Shown: positions 50,317 to 59,606, counted from the first letter of the stretch. The stretch is 64,000 nt of DNA from Scatosoma sp048465415 (GCA_048465415.1 DBFWLO010000009.1:124001-188000), one strand, 5' to 3'. Notes: a model not told the origin generated them from the sequence alone. A program made the numbers and translations.

Positions 50317-50786
50317 TCAAAAAACTTTCGTCATCAGAAAGTTCGTCAGCGTCACGCCCCGTCGTTCCACCCTTCGTTCTTTTACCGTAAGATACCCGCG
50401 CCGCTCAAAAAAGGGCCGCGCCGATCCGACGCGTGCGTATACATGCTTTTCGCGGCCGCCTTCGCGGCGTACGCTTCCAGCCTTTTGAGAATTTCCGTGC
50501 CCACGCCCGTTCCCCGCCGATCCGACGCCACATACAACCGGTCAAGATATCCCGTTTCATCCGCGTCGCCGAAGCCGACGAGCCTGTCTTGTTCCCAGGC
50601 GAGCAGCGTCTCGTTTGCGGAAAGCGACGAATCCCATTTTTCCTCGTCGGCGGCGCAAAGACTGCGGGGCGCCCAGGCGTCGAGCTGTTCGGGCGTATAA
50701 TCCTTCGCGGCCGCGATAGGTACCGTTTCGTAAAACAAACTCAATATTTGCCGGAGGTTTTTCGGCTTATACGAAGCGATGAGCAT
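50317..50786 (-). pseudogene. GNAT-family N-acetyltransferase gene broken by a one-base frameshift
   Basis: Frame one (50382-50786, 134 residues) shows a GNAT acetyl-CoA site, YVASDRRGTGVGTEILKRLE, and starts at ATG 50786, overlapping the rarA stop (TGATG). It ends early at GPFLSGAGILR. In the next frame the expected C-terminus is present: ARPFFERRGYLTVKERRVE and then RRGVTLTNFLMTKVF, to TGA at 50317-50319. The shift lies near 50421-50430; one added base (GGATTC for GGATC) would restore 156 codons. Either a recent inactivating deletion or a sequencing/assembly error. Confidence 0.8.
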
Positions 50787-52093
50787 CAGCGCTTCTTGCC
50801 CTTGCGCGCGCGGATTTCTTTGACCGTCTTTTCGTAACCGTTTTCGCCGGGCACATAATATACTTTGTTCTTCAAAGAATCGGGCAGATACTGTTGTTCG
50901 ACATACCCTCCGTAGTCGTGAGGGAATTTATAATTGCGGCTCTGCGCCTTGTCCTCCCGGCTGCCGAAGGAATTGTCTTTGAGATAAGGCGGTACGGAAT
51001 CGTCGCGCACACGCGACGCGTCGTCCTTCGCCGCCAGCATCGCCGTCTTTACGGAATAACTTTTTTCCGCTTCGCAGACGTAAATAATCGCCTCGGAGAG
51101 AGGAATAATCCCTTCGGGATAGCCGAGTTTTTCGTAGGCGTACATCGCGGAAGTCGCGATCTGCAACGCCTGCGGATCGGCCATGCCCACGTCCTCCGCC
51201 GAATGCGCCACCAACCGCCGCGCCACCAGCATGGGATCGCAGCCGCCTTCGATGAGCCGCATCGCGTAGTAAAGCGCCGCGTTGGCGTCGCTGCCGCGCA
51301 GGGATTTGCAGAAAGCGGAGAGAAAATCGTAGTAATCGTCCTCGTTGTAGCTCAAAGCTTTTCTCTGAATGGACTGCTCCGCGTCCGCAAGCGTGATATG
51401 CACTTTTCCCTCTCCGTCGGGAGAAGTCGTCAGAGCGGCCAGTTCCAAAGCGTTATAAGCGGAACGGAGATCTCCGCCCGCCATGCGCGCGATATGCGCG
51501 ATCGCGTTCTCGTCCGCCTCGACATTCATTTTTCCCAGCCCTTTGTGCCGGTTTTTGAGGGCGGCCAACAGCGCGCCCGAAATGTCTTCCTCCGTCAGCC
51601 GCTTGAACTCGAACACCCGGCATCTCGACACGATCGCGGGCGTCATCGCCGCGTAGGGATTCTCCGTCGTCGAACCGATAAAAATAATCGTACCCTGCTC
51701 TATGGCGGGCAGAAGGGAATCGCTTTGCGTCTTATTGAACCGATGGCACTCGTCGAGCATGAGATAGGTGCGTTTGCCGTACAGTTTGAGATTGTCCCGC
51801 GCCGTATCCACCGCCTTTTTCACGTCCGCCACGCCCGAATTGACGGCGTTGAGCTTGATGAATTCGCCGTTGGTTCTCAGGGCGATGATGTTCGCGAGCG
51901 TCGTTTTTCCGCAGCCGGGCGGGCCCCAGAAAATACAGCTTCCGAGCTTGTCCGTAGCAATCGCGCGCCGCAGCAGCGAATGCTCGGAGACGATGTGTTT
52001 CTGACCGATAAATTCGTCGAGATTATTGGCCCGCATGCGCTCGGCAAGCGGTTTCGCCGTCTCTTCGTTGTTGTTGAAATCGAATAAATCCAT
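50786..52093 (-). CDS. rarA: Replication-associated recombination protein A (RarA/MgsA AAA+ ATPase)
   Basis: AAA+ ATPase related to clamp loaders, acting at stalled forks. 435 residues from ATG 52093 (MDLFDFNNNEETAKPLAERM), with AAGGA upstream; an in-frame upstream start is not needed. Walker A WGPPGCGKTTLANII, Walker B YLMLDECHRFNKTQSD, sensor IGSTTENPYAAMTPAIVSRC and the C-terminal tetramerisation domain (AEDVGMADPQALQIATSAM). It is 37 nt downstream of the patatin gene and overlaps the broken GNAT gene by one base. Confidence 0.95.
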   Translation of the reverse strand: MDLFDFNNNEETAKPLAERMRANNLDEFIGQKHIVSEHSLLRRAIATDKLGSCIFWGPPGCGKTTLANIIALRTNGEFIKLNAVNSGVADVKKAVDTARDNLKLYGKRTYLMLDECHRFNKTQSDSLLPAIEQGTIIFIGSTTENPYAAMTPAIVSRCRVFEFKRLTEEDISGALLAALKNRHKGLGKMNVEADENAIAHIARMAGGDLRSAYNALELAALTTSPDGEGKVHITLADAEQSIQRKALSYNEDDYYDFLSAFCKSLRGSDANAALYYAMRLIEGGCDPMLVARRLVAHSAEDVGMADPQALQIATSAMYAYEKLGYPEGIIPLSEAIIYVCEAEKSYSVKTAMLAAKDDASRVRDDSVPPYLKDNSFGSREDKAQSRNYKFPHDYGGYVEQQYLPDSLKNKVYYVPGENGYEKTVKEIRARKGKKR

Positions 52094-52130
52094 TGTTTTC
52101 CTTAAAGTGCGTTTTTCTCTCGCCTGTCGC

Positions 52131-52919
52131 TCAATCAATGAGCGCTTTGATTTCCGCCGCGTGTTCCACGCCCAGCTTATAGCCCTGGTCGTAAGCGTAG
52201 GGAAAAGTCTTGAACGTATATTGGCTCATCGTGCCGAGGTCGGGTTCGAGCCATAAATCGATGATTTTTTCGTTCTCTTCCCTTCGGCGCTTGGTGCGGT
52301 AGTTATCCATAACGTCGATGACTTCGAGCAGCATGCCTATCGTACTCGGACACTTGTCTTTGCTGCATTCGCGGTTGCCGAGCACGTCGACGGCGACGAT
52401 CTTCTGCGCGCCCATTTCTTTGAGTTGGGAAGCGGGGACGCGTTCCAGAATACCGCCGTCCACGAGCCGCATGCCGTTTTTCTCCATGGGCTTGAACACG
52501 GCGGGAATACTCGACGAAGCCACGACCGCGTCGAGGACGCTGCCTTCCGAAAAGGTCACCACCGACTGCGTATACATATCCACCGCCACACAGCGGAAGG
52601 GGATTTTCAGATCGTCGAAAGAAAGGTCGCCGATATTTTTCGCCAGCACTTTACGCACCTTGCGCGTATCGAACAGCCCGCCCGGCTTCACCGTGACGTC
52701 GAGCAGATCGAGGGGTTTTAGTTTGCAGATCGCCTCCCGCATCGCCGCGGGCGTCATGCCCGACGCGTACGCCGCTCCCACCACCGAGCCCATGGAACAG
52801 CCCGTGAGAAAATCCGGTTTTATCCCCGCTTCCTCCATCGCCTGTAAAAAACCGATGTGCGCTACGCCCCGACTGCCGCCGCTGCCCAAAGCAAACCCGA
52901 GTTTCTTCTTTCTGCTCAT
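52131..52919 (-). CDS. Patatin-like phospholipase (RssA-type)
   Basis: 262 residues with the Ser-Asp dyad fold: oxyanion motif ALGSGGSRGVAHIGFL, nucleophile GCSMGSVVGAAYASG, and DGGILERVPAS with the catalytic aspartate. Likely a cytoplasmic or membrane-associated acyl hydrolase; substrate unknown. First gene of the chain patatin-rarA-GNAT-nrdR-ispG-exonuclease on the minus strand, divergent from ylbJ. Length and motifs are typical of the short bacterial NTE/RssA family. Confidence 0.88.
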   Translation of the reverse strand: MSRKKKLGFALGSGGSRGVAHIGFLQAMEEAGIKPDFLTGCSMGSVVGAAYASGMTPAAMREAICKLKPLDLLDVTVKPGGLFDTRKVRKVLAKNIGDLSFDDLKIPFRCVAVDMYTQSVVTFSEGSVLDAVVASSSIPAVFKPMEKNGMRLVDGGILERVPASQLKEMGAQKIVAVDVLGNRECSKDKCPSTIGMLLEVIDVMDNYRTKRRREENEKIIDLWLEPDLGTMSQYTFKTFPYAYDQGYKLGVEHAAEIKALID

Positions 52920-53015
52920 TCTGTCACCTCTCTGTAAACGTTTTTATAAGTATTTTTCCCCTTTTCGGGTATTTTTTTCATATTTTTCCACTCTTTGTCA
53001 TAAGGATAGACAGAT

Positions 53016-54065
53016 ATGCAGCATATTTTATCCTCCCGCGCGCGCAAGACGCGTTTCGTCAAAAAATCTGCCGAAAAAACCAAATCTTCCTTTTCCTTCA
53101 AAACGGGATTATTGACGGCGTTCCTGCTCGCGTTCGCCGTCGCTTTCGCCCTCTTTCCCGAGCGGTATGTTCCCGTCTGTCTCGACGGAATCACCCTTTG
53201 GGCGCTCAACGTCCTGCCCGCCGTCTTTCCCTTTCTCTTCGTCACCGCTCTGCTTCGCCAAACGGGCGGCGCGGAGCGGGTTTCCCGCGTTTTTTCGCCC
53301 TTTTCCAAAGCCCTGTTCGGCACCGGCGGAGAGGGCGGCTTTTGTTTTTTCATGAGCATCTTATCCGGGTATCCCGTGGGCGCGAGCATGGTCTCCGGTC
53401 TTAAAAAAGACGGTCTCGTTACCCGCGACGAAGCGCAGATCCTCGCCTGCGCCTGCTCCACGTCCGGACCGCTGTTTGTCATCGGCAGCGTGGGCGCCGG
53501 AATGTTCGAAAACAAAAAGCTCGGCTTCCTCATTCTCGCGGCGCACGTCCTCGCCGTGCTTTTGTCGGGCGTGCTCCTTCATCTCTTCTATCGACTGCGC
53601 GGCAATAAAACCGGTAAGGAAATAAAAAAGGAGCACCAAAGCGCGAATGAAGAAAAAAAAGATTTTTCTCTCTCCGACTGCGTACAAAATTCCGTGCTCT
53701 CCGCGCTCGCCGTGGGCGGCTGTATCGCCGTCTTTTACGTGCTCGCCGCCATGCTCGCGGATTTTAAAATTCTCTATCCGCTCCAATGGCTGTTGAACCG
53801 TATCCCCGCCCTTTCGGTTTGCTCGGAGGGGCTGACGAAAGGACTCGTGGAAATGACGGGCGGCTGTCTCACCCTCGCGGGGCTTTCCACGCCGCTCGCC
53901 GCGCCCTGCTGCGCCTTTCTCATCACACTCGGGGGAGCGAGTATCCTCTTTCAGCAGATCGCCTACTTAAAATCCGCGTCCCTCCGTCTGCCCGCCTTTC
54001 TCCTCGTCAAACTCCTGCAAGCCGTCGCGGCGTTTTTCTTTTGTCTTTTGTTCGTTTCTTTATAA
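53016..54065 (+). CDS. ylbJ: YlbJ-like integral membrane protein (nucleoside-recognition fold)
   Basis: 349 residues, about eight membrane helices, with two pseudo-symmetric halves. Motifs of the sporulation protein YlbJ/nucleoside recognition family: WALNVLPAVFPFLFVTALL, FFMSILSGYPVGASMVSGLKK, CACSTSGPLFVIGSVGAGMF, then after a charged loop (residues 198-216) a second half with VLSALAVGGCIAVFYVLAA. In spore-formers it supports spore envelope assembly; the presence of the gene hints at sporulation but does not prove it. Start has AAGGA at 9 nt. Convergent with pheA, 11 nt apart, no clear terminator between. Confidence 0.82.
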   Translation: MQHILSSRARKTRFVKKSAEKTKSSFSFKTGLLTAFLLAFAVAFALFPERYVPVCLDGITLWALNVLPAVFPFLFVTALLRQTGGAERVSRVFSPFSKALFGTGGEGGFCFFMSILSGYPVGASMVSGLKKDGLVTRDEAQILACACSTSGPLFVIGSVGAGMFENKKLGFLILAAHVLAVLLSGVLLHLFYRLRGNKTGKEIKKEHQSANEEKKDFSLSDCVQNSVLSALAVGGCIAVFYVLAAMLADFKILYPLQWLLNRIPALSVCSEGLTKGLVEMTGGCLTLAGLSTPLAAPCCAFLITLGGASILFQQIAYLKSASLRLPAFLLVKLLQAVAAFFFCLLFVSL

Positions 54066-54076
54066 CCCGGAAAGGA

Positions 54077-54946
54077 TCAATTTTCCGCCGCCCGTTCGTA
54101 AGCGCCGAGAAGTTTACATTCGAGCGTGTTTTGGCCGAGTTCCGTCAGCGCCGCGCGTATATGCTCGCCGCCGACGTCCCCTTCCGCTTCCACGAAGAAG
54201 CGATAGTCGCCGGGGCAGTTTTTAATGGGGCGGCTTTCGATCTTCGTCATGTTGATGCCGTAGGCCGCTATGATCTCTAAGAGCGCGAGCAGGCTTCCCG
54301 GACGGTGGGGACAGGTTGCCGAGAAGAAAAATTTGTCGCTCCTTTCCGGCAGATACTCTTTGCCTTTTTTGAGCAGTAAAAACTGCGTCAGGTTGTTTTT
54401 CTCGTCCGAAACGCATTCCTCGCTCATCACGAATCCCGCGGGAAGGAAGCGGGTATGCGCGCCTGCGATCGCCGCGCTCTTGCCGGAAAAATCCTCCGCG
54501 GCCCGGACGACGCCGAACCCCGTCGATTCCGTCTCTTTCAAGGACGCGAACGGCAGCTTTTGGCTTAAAAACACGGCGCACTGATCGAGCGCCTGACGAT
54601 GGGAATACACCCGGCCGATCTGGGAAAGGGCCGCGCCCTCTTTGTAGATCAATCTGTGATCGATTCTCAATACGTGCTCCCGCACCGCGTACAGCCCCTC
54701 CGAGCTTTGCAGGAGGTCGAGATTTTGCAGAACCCCCCCTTGCAGGCTGTTTTCGATCGGCACCGCCGCCGCGTTCACCCGTTCCGTTTCGAGAGCCGTG
54801 AACACCTCGGGAAAGTTGCGAAAAGGAATACACTCGCTCAGCTCGTAAGGACGAGCCTTACCGCCGCAGGCCTCCTCCGTCTTTAAAAAATTTTCCGCCG
54901 CCAGGTGGGAATAGCTTCCCTCCGGGCCCAGATACGCTATCTTCAT
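54077..54946 (-). CDS. pheA: Prephenate dehydratase with ACT domain
   Basis: Converts prephenate to phenylpyruvate in phenylalanine synthesis. 290 residues from ATG 54946 (MKIAYLGPEGSYSHLAA). Catalytic domain: VPIENSLQGGVLQNLDLL, and the TESTGFGVVRAA segment (the family Thr-Arg-Phe position reads TGF here). ACT domain from about 205: PHRPGSLLALLEIIAAYGIN and the phenylalanine-binding KIESRPIK. It follows the DAHP synthase by 34 nt, so first and late steps of aromatic synthesis are co-transcribed. Confidence 0.93.
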   Translation of the reverse strand: MKIAYLGPEGSYSHLAAENFLKTEEACGGKARPYELSECIPFRNFPEVFTALETERVNAAAVPIENSLQGGVLQNLDLLQSSEGLYAVREHVLRIDHRLIYKEGAALSQIGRVYSHRQALDQCAVFLSQKLPFASLKETESTGFGVVRAAEDFSGKSAAIAGAHTRFLPAGFVMSEECVSDEKNNLTQFLLLKKGKEYLPERSDKFFFSATCPHRPGSLLALLEIIAAYGINMTKIESRPIKNCPGDYRFFVEAEGDVGGEHIRAALTELGQNTLECKLLGAYERAAEN

Positions 54947-54980
54947 AATTCCTGCCACCTCGTGCTTTTTCTTTGCAAAT

Positions 54981-56003
54981 CTATACCCGTTCGGCGATGT
55001 CGAAAATCAGCCGCTCCGTATCCTCCCAGCCGAGGCAGGGATCGGTGATGGATTTTCCGAACACCTCGTCGTGCGCCTGATTGCCTTCCACGAGGAAACT
55101 CTCGATCATGAACCCCTTGACGATCTGTTTGAAATCGGCGCTGTAACGCCGGTTCTGCATAACCTCCGCCGCGATCCGCAGCTGCTGGCGGCACTGCTTG
55201 CCGGAATTGGAATGATTGCAGTCCACGATGATCGCGGGATTGGCAAGTTTTGCGCTTTGGTAAAGCTCCACCACCTTCATCACCGTCTCGAAATGGAAAT
55301 TGGGCACGTCGGCGCCGCCGCCGTCCACGCCGCCGCGCAAAACCGCGTGCGCGTAGGGATTGCCCGCCGAGCGCACCTGATAGTTGCGGTACTTGAATAC
55401 CTGGGGGCTTTGTACGGCGAAAATGGAATTCATCATCGCCGGCAGATTGCCGCTCATGGGATTTTTCATACCCACGGGCGTATCGATACCGCTCGCCACC
55501 AGCCGATGCTGCTGATTCTCGACGCTTCTGGCGCCGATGGCGTGATAGGAAAGAAGATCCTCGACATAGGCCGTGTTTTCGGGATAGAGCATTTCGTCCG
55601 CCGCCGTCAGGCCCGATTCCTTCATCGCCGCGATATGGAGGGCGCGGATACTGCGTATCCCGCGCACGATGTCCGCCTCTCCGTCGGGATCGGGCTGCAC
55701 GAACATTCCCTTGTACCCCACGCCTTTGGTGCGGGGTTTATTTGTATAGATCCTGGGCACCAGCACCAGCCGTTCTTTGACTTTCTCGTTGATTTTTCCC
55801 AGACGAGAGATGTATTCGAGGACGGGCGCAGATTCGTGCGCCGAGCACGGCCCGATGACGAGCAGCATTTTGTCGCTCCGGCCCGCGATGACCGCTTTGA
55901 TCTCTTCGTCCCGCCTGCGTTTGAGTTCTTTCAAATCCTCCGGCAGCGGAGTTTCCGCAAGGAATTCCTCCGGTTCCGGCACATAGCACTGTTTTTCCAA
56001 CAT
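54981..56003 (-). CDS. 3-deoxy-7-phosphoheptulonate synthase, class I (AroF/G/H type)
   Basis: Condenses PEP and erythrose 4-phosphate to begin the shikimate pathway. About 340 residues. Seen: LLVIGPCSAHESAPVLEYI, VPRIYTNKPRTKGVGYKGM, ARSVENQQHRLVASGIDTPV, GMKNPMSGNLPAMMNS, VDCNHSNSGKQ and IESFLVEGNQ. This is the E. coli-like class with an N-terminal regulatory extension, less common in Bacillota than the AroA-type fused to chorismate mutase. Start is uncertain: ATG 56003 has GGAG 14 nt upstream; an in-frame GTG at 56018 lies too close to it. Upstream of pheA. Confidence 0.93.
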   Translation of the reverse strand: MLEKQCYVPEPEEFLAETPLPEDLKELKRRRDEEIKAVIAGRSDKMLLVIGPCSAHESAPVLEYISRLGKINEKVKERLVLVPRIYTNKPRTKGVGYKGMFVQPDPDGEADIVRGIRSIRALHIAAMKESGLTAADEMLYPENTAYVEDLLSYHAIGARSVENQQHRLVASGIDTPVGMKNPMSGNLPAMMNSIFAVQSPQVFKYRNYQVRSAGNPYAHAVLRGGVDGGGADVPNFHFETVMKVVELYQSAKLANPAIIVDCNHSNSGKQCRQQLRIAAEVMQNRRYSADFKQIVKGFMIESFLVEGNQAHDEVFGKSITDPCLGWEDTERLIFDIAERV

Positions 56004-56060
56004 GATTGCGCTCGACACTCCTTTTCGTCCTGCTTTCGTATGACTCTTCCTTTTCCCCGC

Positions 56061-56576
56061 TTATCGCCGTTCTTTTTCCGTGCCCGCACGTTCTTTCAAG
56101 CAGGCGTAAATATATCCTTTCACTTCTTCGCTCACGTATTCGTCGATCGGCGCAGCGAATTTCAGGCTGTTCCTGACGACGGTGGAGCTCACGTGCAGAA
56201 GTTCCTGGCGGCAGGGCAGATAAACGGGCAGGATCTCCCGATTCAGCTTGCGCGAAGCGAAATAGTTGGCGTTTTCATACTCGAAATCCACCGTGTTGCG
56301 GATCCCGCGTACGTAAATATTTGTCCCTTCCCGTTTCAAAAGTTCCGCCGCCGTGCCCGAGAAACAGATAATTTTTAATCGGGGCTCGCGGGGAAACATC
56401 AACCGCAGCATTTCGATACGCTGTTCTTCGCTGAAATAGGGCTTTTTATCGGGATTGACCATCACCGCCGCCGTCACTGCGTCGAAGAGTTTGAGACAGT
56501 CCTCGATCAACGCCTTATGCCCGAGCGTGGGCGGATCGAAAGTACCCGAGAACACGCATTTTCTTTTTTCGCTCAC
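56061..56576 (-). CDS. coaD: Pantetheine-phosphate adenylyltransferase
   Basis: Penultimate step in coenzyme A synthesis. 171 residues. The nucleotidyltransferase motif is KCVFSGTFDPPTLGHKALIE, with YVRGIRNTVDFEYENANYF and LLHVSSTVVRNSL at the second site. The start overlaps the rsmD stop (ATGA at 56573-56576); rsmD-coaD is a conserved pair in Bacillota. C-terminal tail is slightly longer than usual. Confidence 0.95.
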   Translation of the reverse strand: MSEKRKCVFSGTFDPPTLGHKALIEDCLKLFDAVTAAVMVNPDKKPYFSEEQRIEMLRLMFPREPRLKIICFSGTAAELLKREGTNIYVRGIRNTVDFEYENANYFASRKLNREILPVYLPCRQELLHVSSTVVRNSLKFAAPIDEYVSEEVKGYIYACLKERAGTEKERR

Positions 56577-57136
56577 CCGTCCGCCTCCCCGGTCTTTGCC
56601 GCCCGCCGGAAAAAGCTCAGGTACGTTTTTCCGTATTTTCTCTCGTCGTACAGTTCCAGTCCTTCGATCTTTTCCGCAAAGGGTTTGTCCCGTTCGTAGA
56701 CCGCGGCCCCCGCCGTGCTCAAAAGCCTTCTTTCGGCTATTTTTTTAAGCGCCGCAGCGCCGTAGTCCAAGCGATAGGGCGGATCGAGAAAGATGAGATC
56801 GAACTCCCCTTTGAGTGCGTCCAGACACACGGAAAAATCGAGCGCAAACACCTTTGCTTCTTCTTTGGCGATCCCCAGCGTTTTCATGTTCTTTTCCAAC
56901 AGCTTTACGCTCTCTTTGGAAAAATCGTTGAATACGACTTCCTTCGCGCCGCGCGAAAGACATTCCAGCCCCAGCGCGCCGCTGCCGCAAAAGAGATCGA
57001 GCACGCGCGCGCCGGTTATTCTGAGCGCGAGGATATTGAAAAGGGATTCCTTGACTCTGTCCGCCGTCGGGCGTACCTCCGTTCCCGGAAACTCCGCCAA
57101 TACTCTGCTCCTGTATGTTCCGCCGATGATTCTCAC
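56573..57136 (-). CDS. rsmD: 16S rRNA (guanine966-N2)-methyltransferase RsmD
   Basis: 187 residues from GTG 57136 (VRIIGGTYRSRVLAEFPG), with GGAG at 8 nt; a much longer upstream frame exists but lacks a site and the family start is here. SAM-binding VLDLFCGSGALGLECLSRGA, catalytic LIFLDPPYRLDYG, and RPTADRVKESLFNIL. Methylates G966 of 16S rRNA. It precedes coaD with a four-base overlap and follows the membrane protein gene by 52 nt. Confidence 0.94.
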   Translation of the reverse strand: MRIIGGTYRSRVLAEFPGTEVRPTADRVKESLFNILALRITGARVLDLFCGSGALGLECLSRGAKEVVFNDFSKESVKLLEKNMKTLGIAKEEAKVFALDFSVCLDALKGEFDLIFLDPPYRLDYGAAALKKIAERRLLSTAGAAVYERDKPFAEKIEGLELYDERKYGKTYLSFFRRAAKTGEADG

Positions 57137-57188
57137 TGTTTTTTCTCCGGATTTTTCCGCCCGCGCTTTCTTTGTGCGCCGGGCTTTA

Positions 57189-57929
57189 TTATTTGCGCTT
57201 TTTCGGCTTCGTGCCGGGAAGTCCGCCGTAGTTGATCTTCTGCGGTTTGTTCCGGGCCTCTTCCTCCGCCCGCGCCGCGATCTCCTGCTGGCGCAACGTC
57301 TTATTGCGGCGCCCGTACGCCCCGGCGATGTAGAGACCGCCCGAAACGGCGACGGGAAGAGCCGCGAGCGAAATCGCCGCAAAATAACTGACGGAAATAT
57401 TCGCGGCGTTGGCGATCTGGAAGGGCAAAAGCGCCCAACCGCCCAGACAGTCGAAAATAAGTACGAATACGGCGAGCGTACGGCTGATCGTCACGTCCTC
57501 GTTTTTCATCGCCAGCAGCATTTCTTCTTGGTTGCAGCCGAGCACGATACTGCCGACGATGACGGGCACGGCGATCATGAGTCCGATGACGAAACCTTTC
57601 CAGGGACGATATTCTTTCTGGAATTTATAGCTCGTGATATTGAGTTCGCTGCCGAGCTGCATCGCCGAACGCCGCTTCATATTTCCCGAAACGAGCATTT
57701 CGTAGTGGCTGCCGCCGCAAACCCACATCAAAAAACCGTTGTAGGCGAGCGACGCCGCGGCGCAGACCACCGCCCAGGCGACGGACGCCGAATAGCTGAA
57801 ATTCTTCGCCTGTATGATGAGCAGCACTAAACTTGCGGCGAAATACATGATGCCGGGAGTCAGCGAACGCATGAAACATTCGCCCACGAGCCGCCAGAAT
57901 ACCTTCCATTTGGTTTTGAAATTCGACAT
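57189..57929 (-). CDS. Uncharacterised multi-pass membrane protein
   Basis: 246 residues with about five predicted helices (for example SLTPGIMYFAASLVLLIIQ; WAVVCAAASLAYNGFLMWV; FVIGLMIAVPVIVGSIVLG; AALPVAVSGGLYIAGAYG) and a basic, charged C-terminal tail (residues 205-246, ending KPKKRK). I do not recognise the family; no catalytic motif is visible. Start ATG with GGAGGAA upstream. It lies between the 5-formyl-THF cyclo-ligase gene (30 nt upstream) and rsmD, inside a run of short, unrelated housekeeping genes, so context gives no clear function. Confidence 0.8.
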   Translation of the reverse strand: MSNFKTKWKVFWRLVGECFMRSLTPGIMYFAASLVLLIIQAKNFSYSASVAWAVVCAAASLAYNGFLMWVCGGSHYEMLVSGNMKRRSAMQLGSELNITSYKFQKEYRPWKGFVIGLMIAVPVIVGSIVLGCNQEEMLLAMKNEDVTISRTLAVFVLIFDCLGGWALLPFQIANAANISVSYFAAISLAALPVAVSGGLYIAGAYGRRNKTLRQQEIAARAEEEARNKPQKINYGGLPGTKPKKRK

Positions 57930-57959
57930 ATCTTCCTCCGATTTTGATCTCTTCCTTGG

Positions 57960-58556
57960 TTAAACTTTTCTTTTCGTATCGACGATGCGCTTGTCCGTCA
58001 CGATGAGATCCGCCCGCTCGTCCCATGCCTCGCGCGGCACTTCCCGCACGAGCTGGAAATCGAAACAATAGGCGACGCGTAAGATTTCCGGCCGCGCCCT
58101 CAAAAATCTGTCGTAATATCCGCCGCCGTACCCGAGCCGATTCCCCCGCTCGTCCACGGCGAGGAGGGGCAGAACCGCTATGTCCAGCCCGCCCGTATAC
58201 GCCTTCTCGACAGGTTCGCGGATCCCGTACGGGGAAAGCGCGAAATCGTCCGAAAAAAGCGCCGCGGCCATTTCCCTGCCCTCTACCCGCGGACAATACA
58301 CGCTCTTTCCCCGGGCGAGAAGGCTTTCTATGAGCTTGTCCGTCGGGGCTTCGGAAGAAAAACTCAGATAGACGAAAAAGTTTGCTTTTTCTCCCAAACC
58401 CGCCTTGAAAAAGTTTTCGACGAGCAGCGCTTCCTTGGCGTCCCGATTCTCGTTTTCGCCGCGTCGGCGCTTCATATACGCGCGCAGCGCGGCTTTTCTC
58501 TTCCCGGGCGGCAGGGCTTCCCCGCCTTCCGCGAAATGCAGTTTATCTGTATTCAT
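57960..58556 (-). CDS. 5-formyltetrahydrofolate cyclo-ligase
   Basis: ATP-dependent conversion of 5-formyl-THF to 5,10-methenyl-THF, salvaging the storage folate. 198 residues from ATG 58556, with GGAG at 7 nt (a TTG six nt upstream is less likely). Motifs: NFFVYLSFSSEAPTDKLIES, SVYCPRVEG, and the signature VDERGNRLGYGGGYYDRFL, then DFQLVREVPREAWDERADL. The start overlaps the alr stop by 14 nt. The N-terminal 25 residues are longer than in most homologues. Confidence 0.92.
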   Translation of the reverse strand: MNTDKLHFAEGGEALPPGKRKAALRAYMKRRRGENENRDAKEALLVENFFKAGLGEKANFFVYLSFSSEAPTDKLIESLLARGKSVYCPRVEGREMAAALFSDDFALSPYGIREPVEKAYTGGLDIAVLPLLAVDERGNRLGYGGGYYDRFLRARPEILRVAYCFDFQLVREVPREAWDERADLIVTDKRIVDTKRKV

Positions 58557-59601
58557 ATACAAACTCCGCCCGCTTGGTCGCGGAACAAAGGATCTCGTAA
58601 GCGATCGTCCCCGTCTCCTCCGCAGCCTTCGCCGCGTCGGTCAGGACGGGCGTATAGCCGCCCCGCTCGCTTCTGCCCCGGCGCACGCACACGTCCATGC
58701 AGAGGTTATTGGCGTTTTTTTCGCCCCCGTGCATACCGTTGTCTTTTTGCCGGCCGAACCCGTCCGCATACCCCACCCGCCAGGTCGTCAGCCGGGAAAA
58801 GCCCGCGCGCGTCTCTTCGGGCAAAACGCCGTACCCGGCGCCGCCGAAGCGGTATTTATGCGTCTCCACCGCCTGCGCGTAAACCTTCATCGCCTTTTGC
58901 AGCCGGATTTTTCCGTAAAGTTCCTTGTCCATGCCCTCGGGCAGATAGCCGTAAAGCCCCAGCCCCACGCGCACCATATCGAAGGCGAAAGCGTCTCCCA
59001 AAAGCGCGCCGTAAGTGGAAGAGAGATGACAAAGGACTTTGGGATAATACCGCTCGCAGACCGCTTTGCATCTTACAAACAAGGCCCGCTGTTTTTCCGA
59101 TTCCGCCAGGGAATGGGCATAAAGATGAGAATAGAGCCCCTCCACCCGCACGGGTGTGTTCTTCAAAAACTTGCACACCTTGCCGAGCGCGGGGGCGTTC
59201 ATGCCGTAACGGTTCATGCCCGTGTTGACTTGCAGATGCGCCCTCAGCGTCCCGCCGTACTTCCGGCAGGTTTCGAGGAGCAGACGCGCCGTCCAGAGAT
59301 TGGGCACGGAGGCGGTGAAACCGTTGCGGAGCAGGGCGAGCGCCTGCGCTTCGTCCACCGGGGGCGTGAGCACGAGAATTTCCTTCCCGCCCGCCGCCGT
59401 GCGGACGGCGATCCCTTCGTCGGCGAGCGCAACGGCGAACATGTCCGCGACGCCGCTCAAAGCGTTCGTCACTTCCTCAGCGCCGTGCCCGTAGGCGTCC
59501 GCCTTGACCACCGCGCACAGCTTCGTCTTCGTCAGGCGTTTAAACGCCGAAGCGTTCCGCTCCACGGCTCTTAAATTGATTTTCGCGATTACTTTTTGCA
59601 C
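58543..59601 (-). CDS. alr: Alanine racemase
   Basis: PLP enzyme making D-alanine for peptidoglycan. 352 residues. PLP lysine in CAVVKADAYGHGAEEV, HLQVNTGMNRYG, FDMVRVGLGLYGYLP, RFGGAGYGVLPEETR and RVGYADGFGRQ. The start is GTG 59601 (stops lie in frame just upstream) and there is no Shine-Dalgarno. A TATAAT ends 5 nt before the GTG, so the mRNA may be leaderless. Followed by the overlapping cyclo-ligase gene. Confidence 0.93.
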   Translation of the reverse strand: MQKVIAKINLRAVERNASAFKRLTKTKLCAVVKADAYGHGAEEVTNALSGVADMFAVALADEGIAVRTAAGGKEILVLTPPVDEAQALALLRNGFTASVPNLWTARLLLETCRKYGGTLRAHLQVNTGMNRYGMNAPALGKVCKFLKNTPVRVEGLYSHLYAHSLAESEKQRALFVRCKAVCERYYPKVLCHLSSTYGALLGDAFAFDMVRVGLGLYGYLPEGMDKELYGKIRLQKAMKVYAQAVETHKYRFGGAGYGVLPEETRAGFSRLTTWRVGYADGFGRQKDNGMHGGEKNANNLCMDVCVRRGRSERGGYTPVLTDAAKAAEETGTIAYEILCSATKRAEFVYEYR

Positions 59602-59606
59602 ATTTC

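Noticed and set aside
57137..57382. N-terminal extension of RsmD
   Set aside because: Low-complexity arginine/serine-rich sequence without a ribosome binding site; GTG 57136 has a good site and matches the family start.
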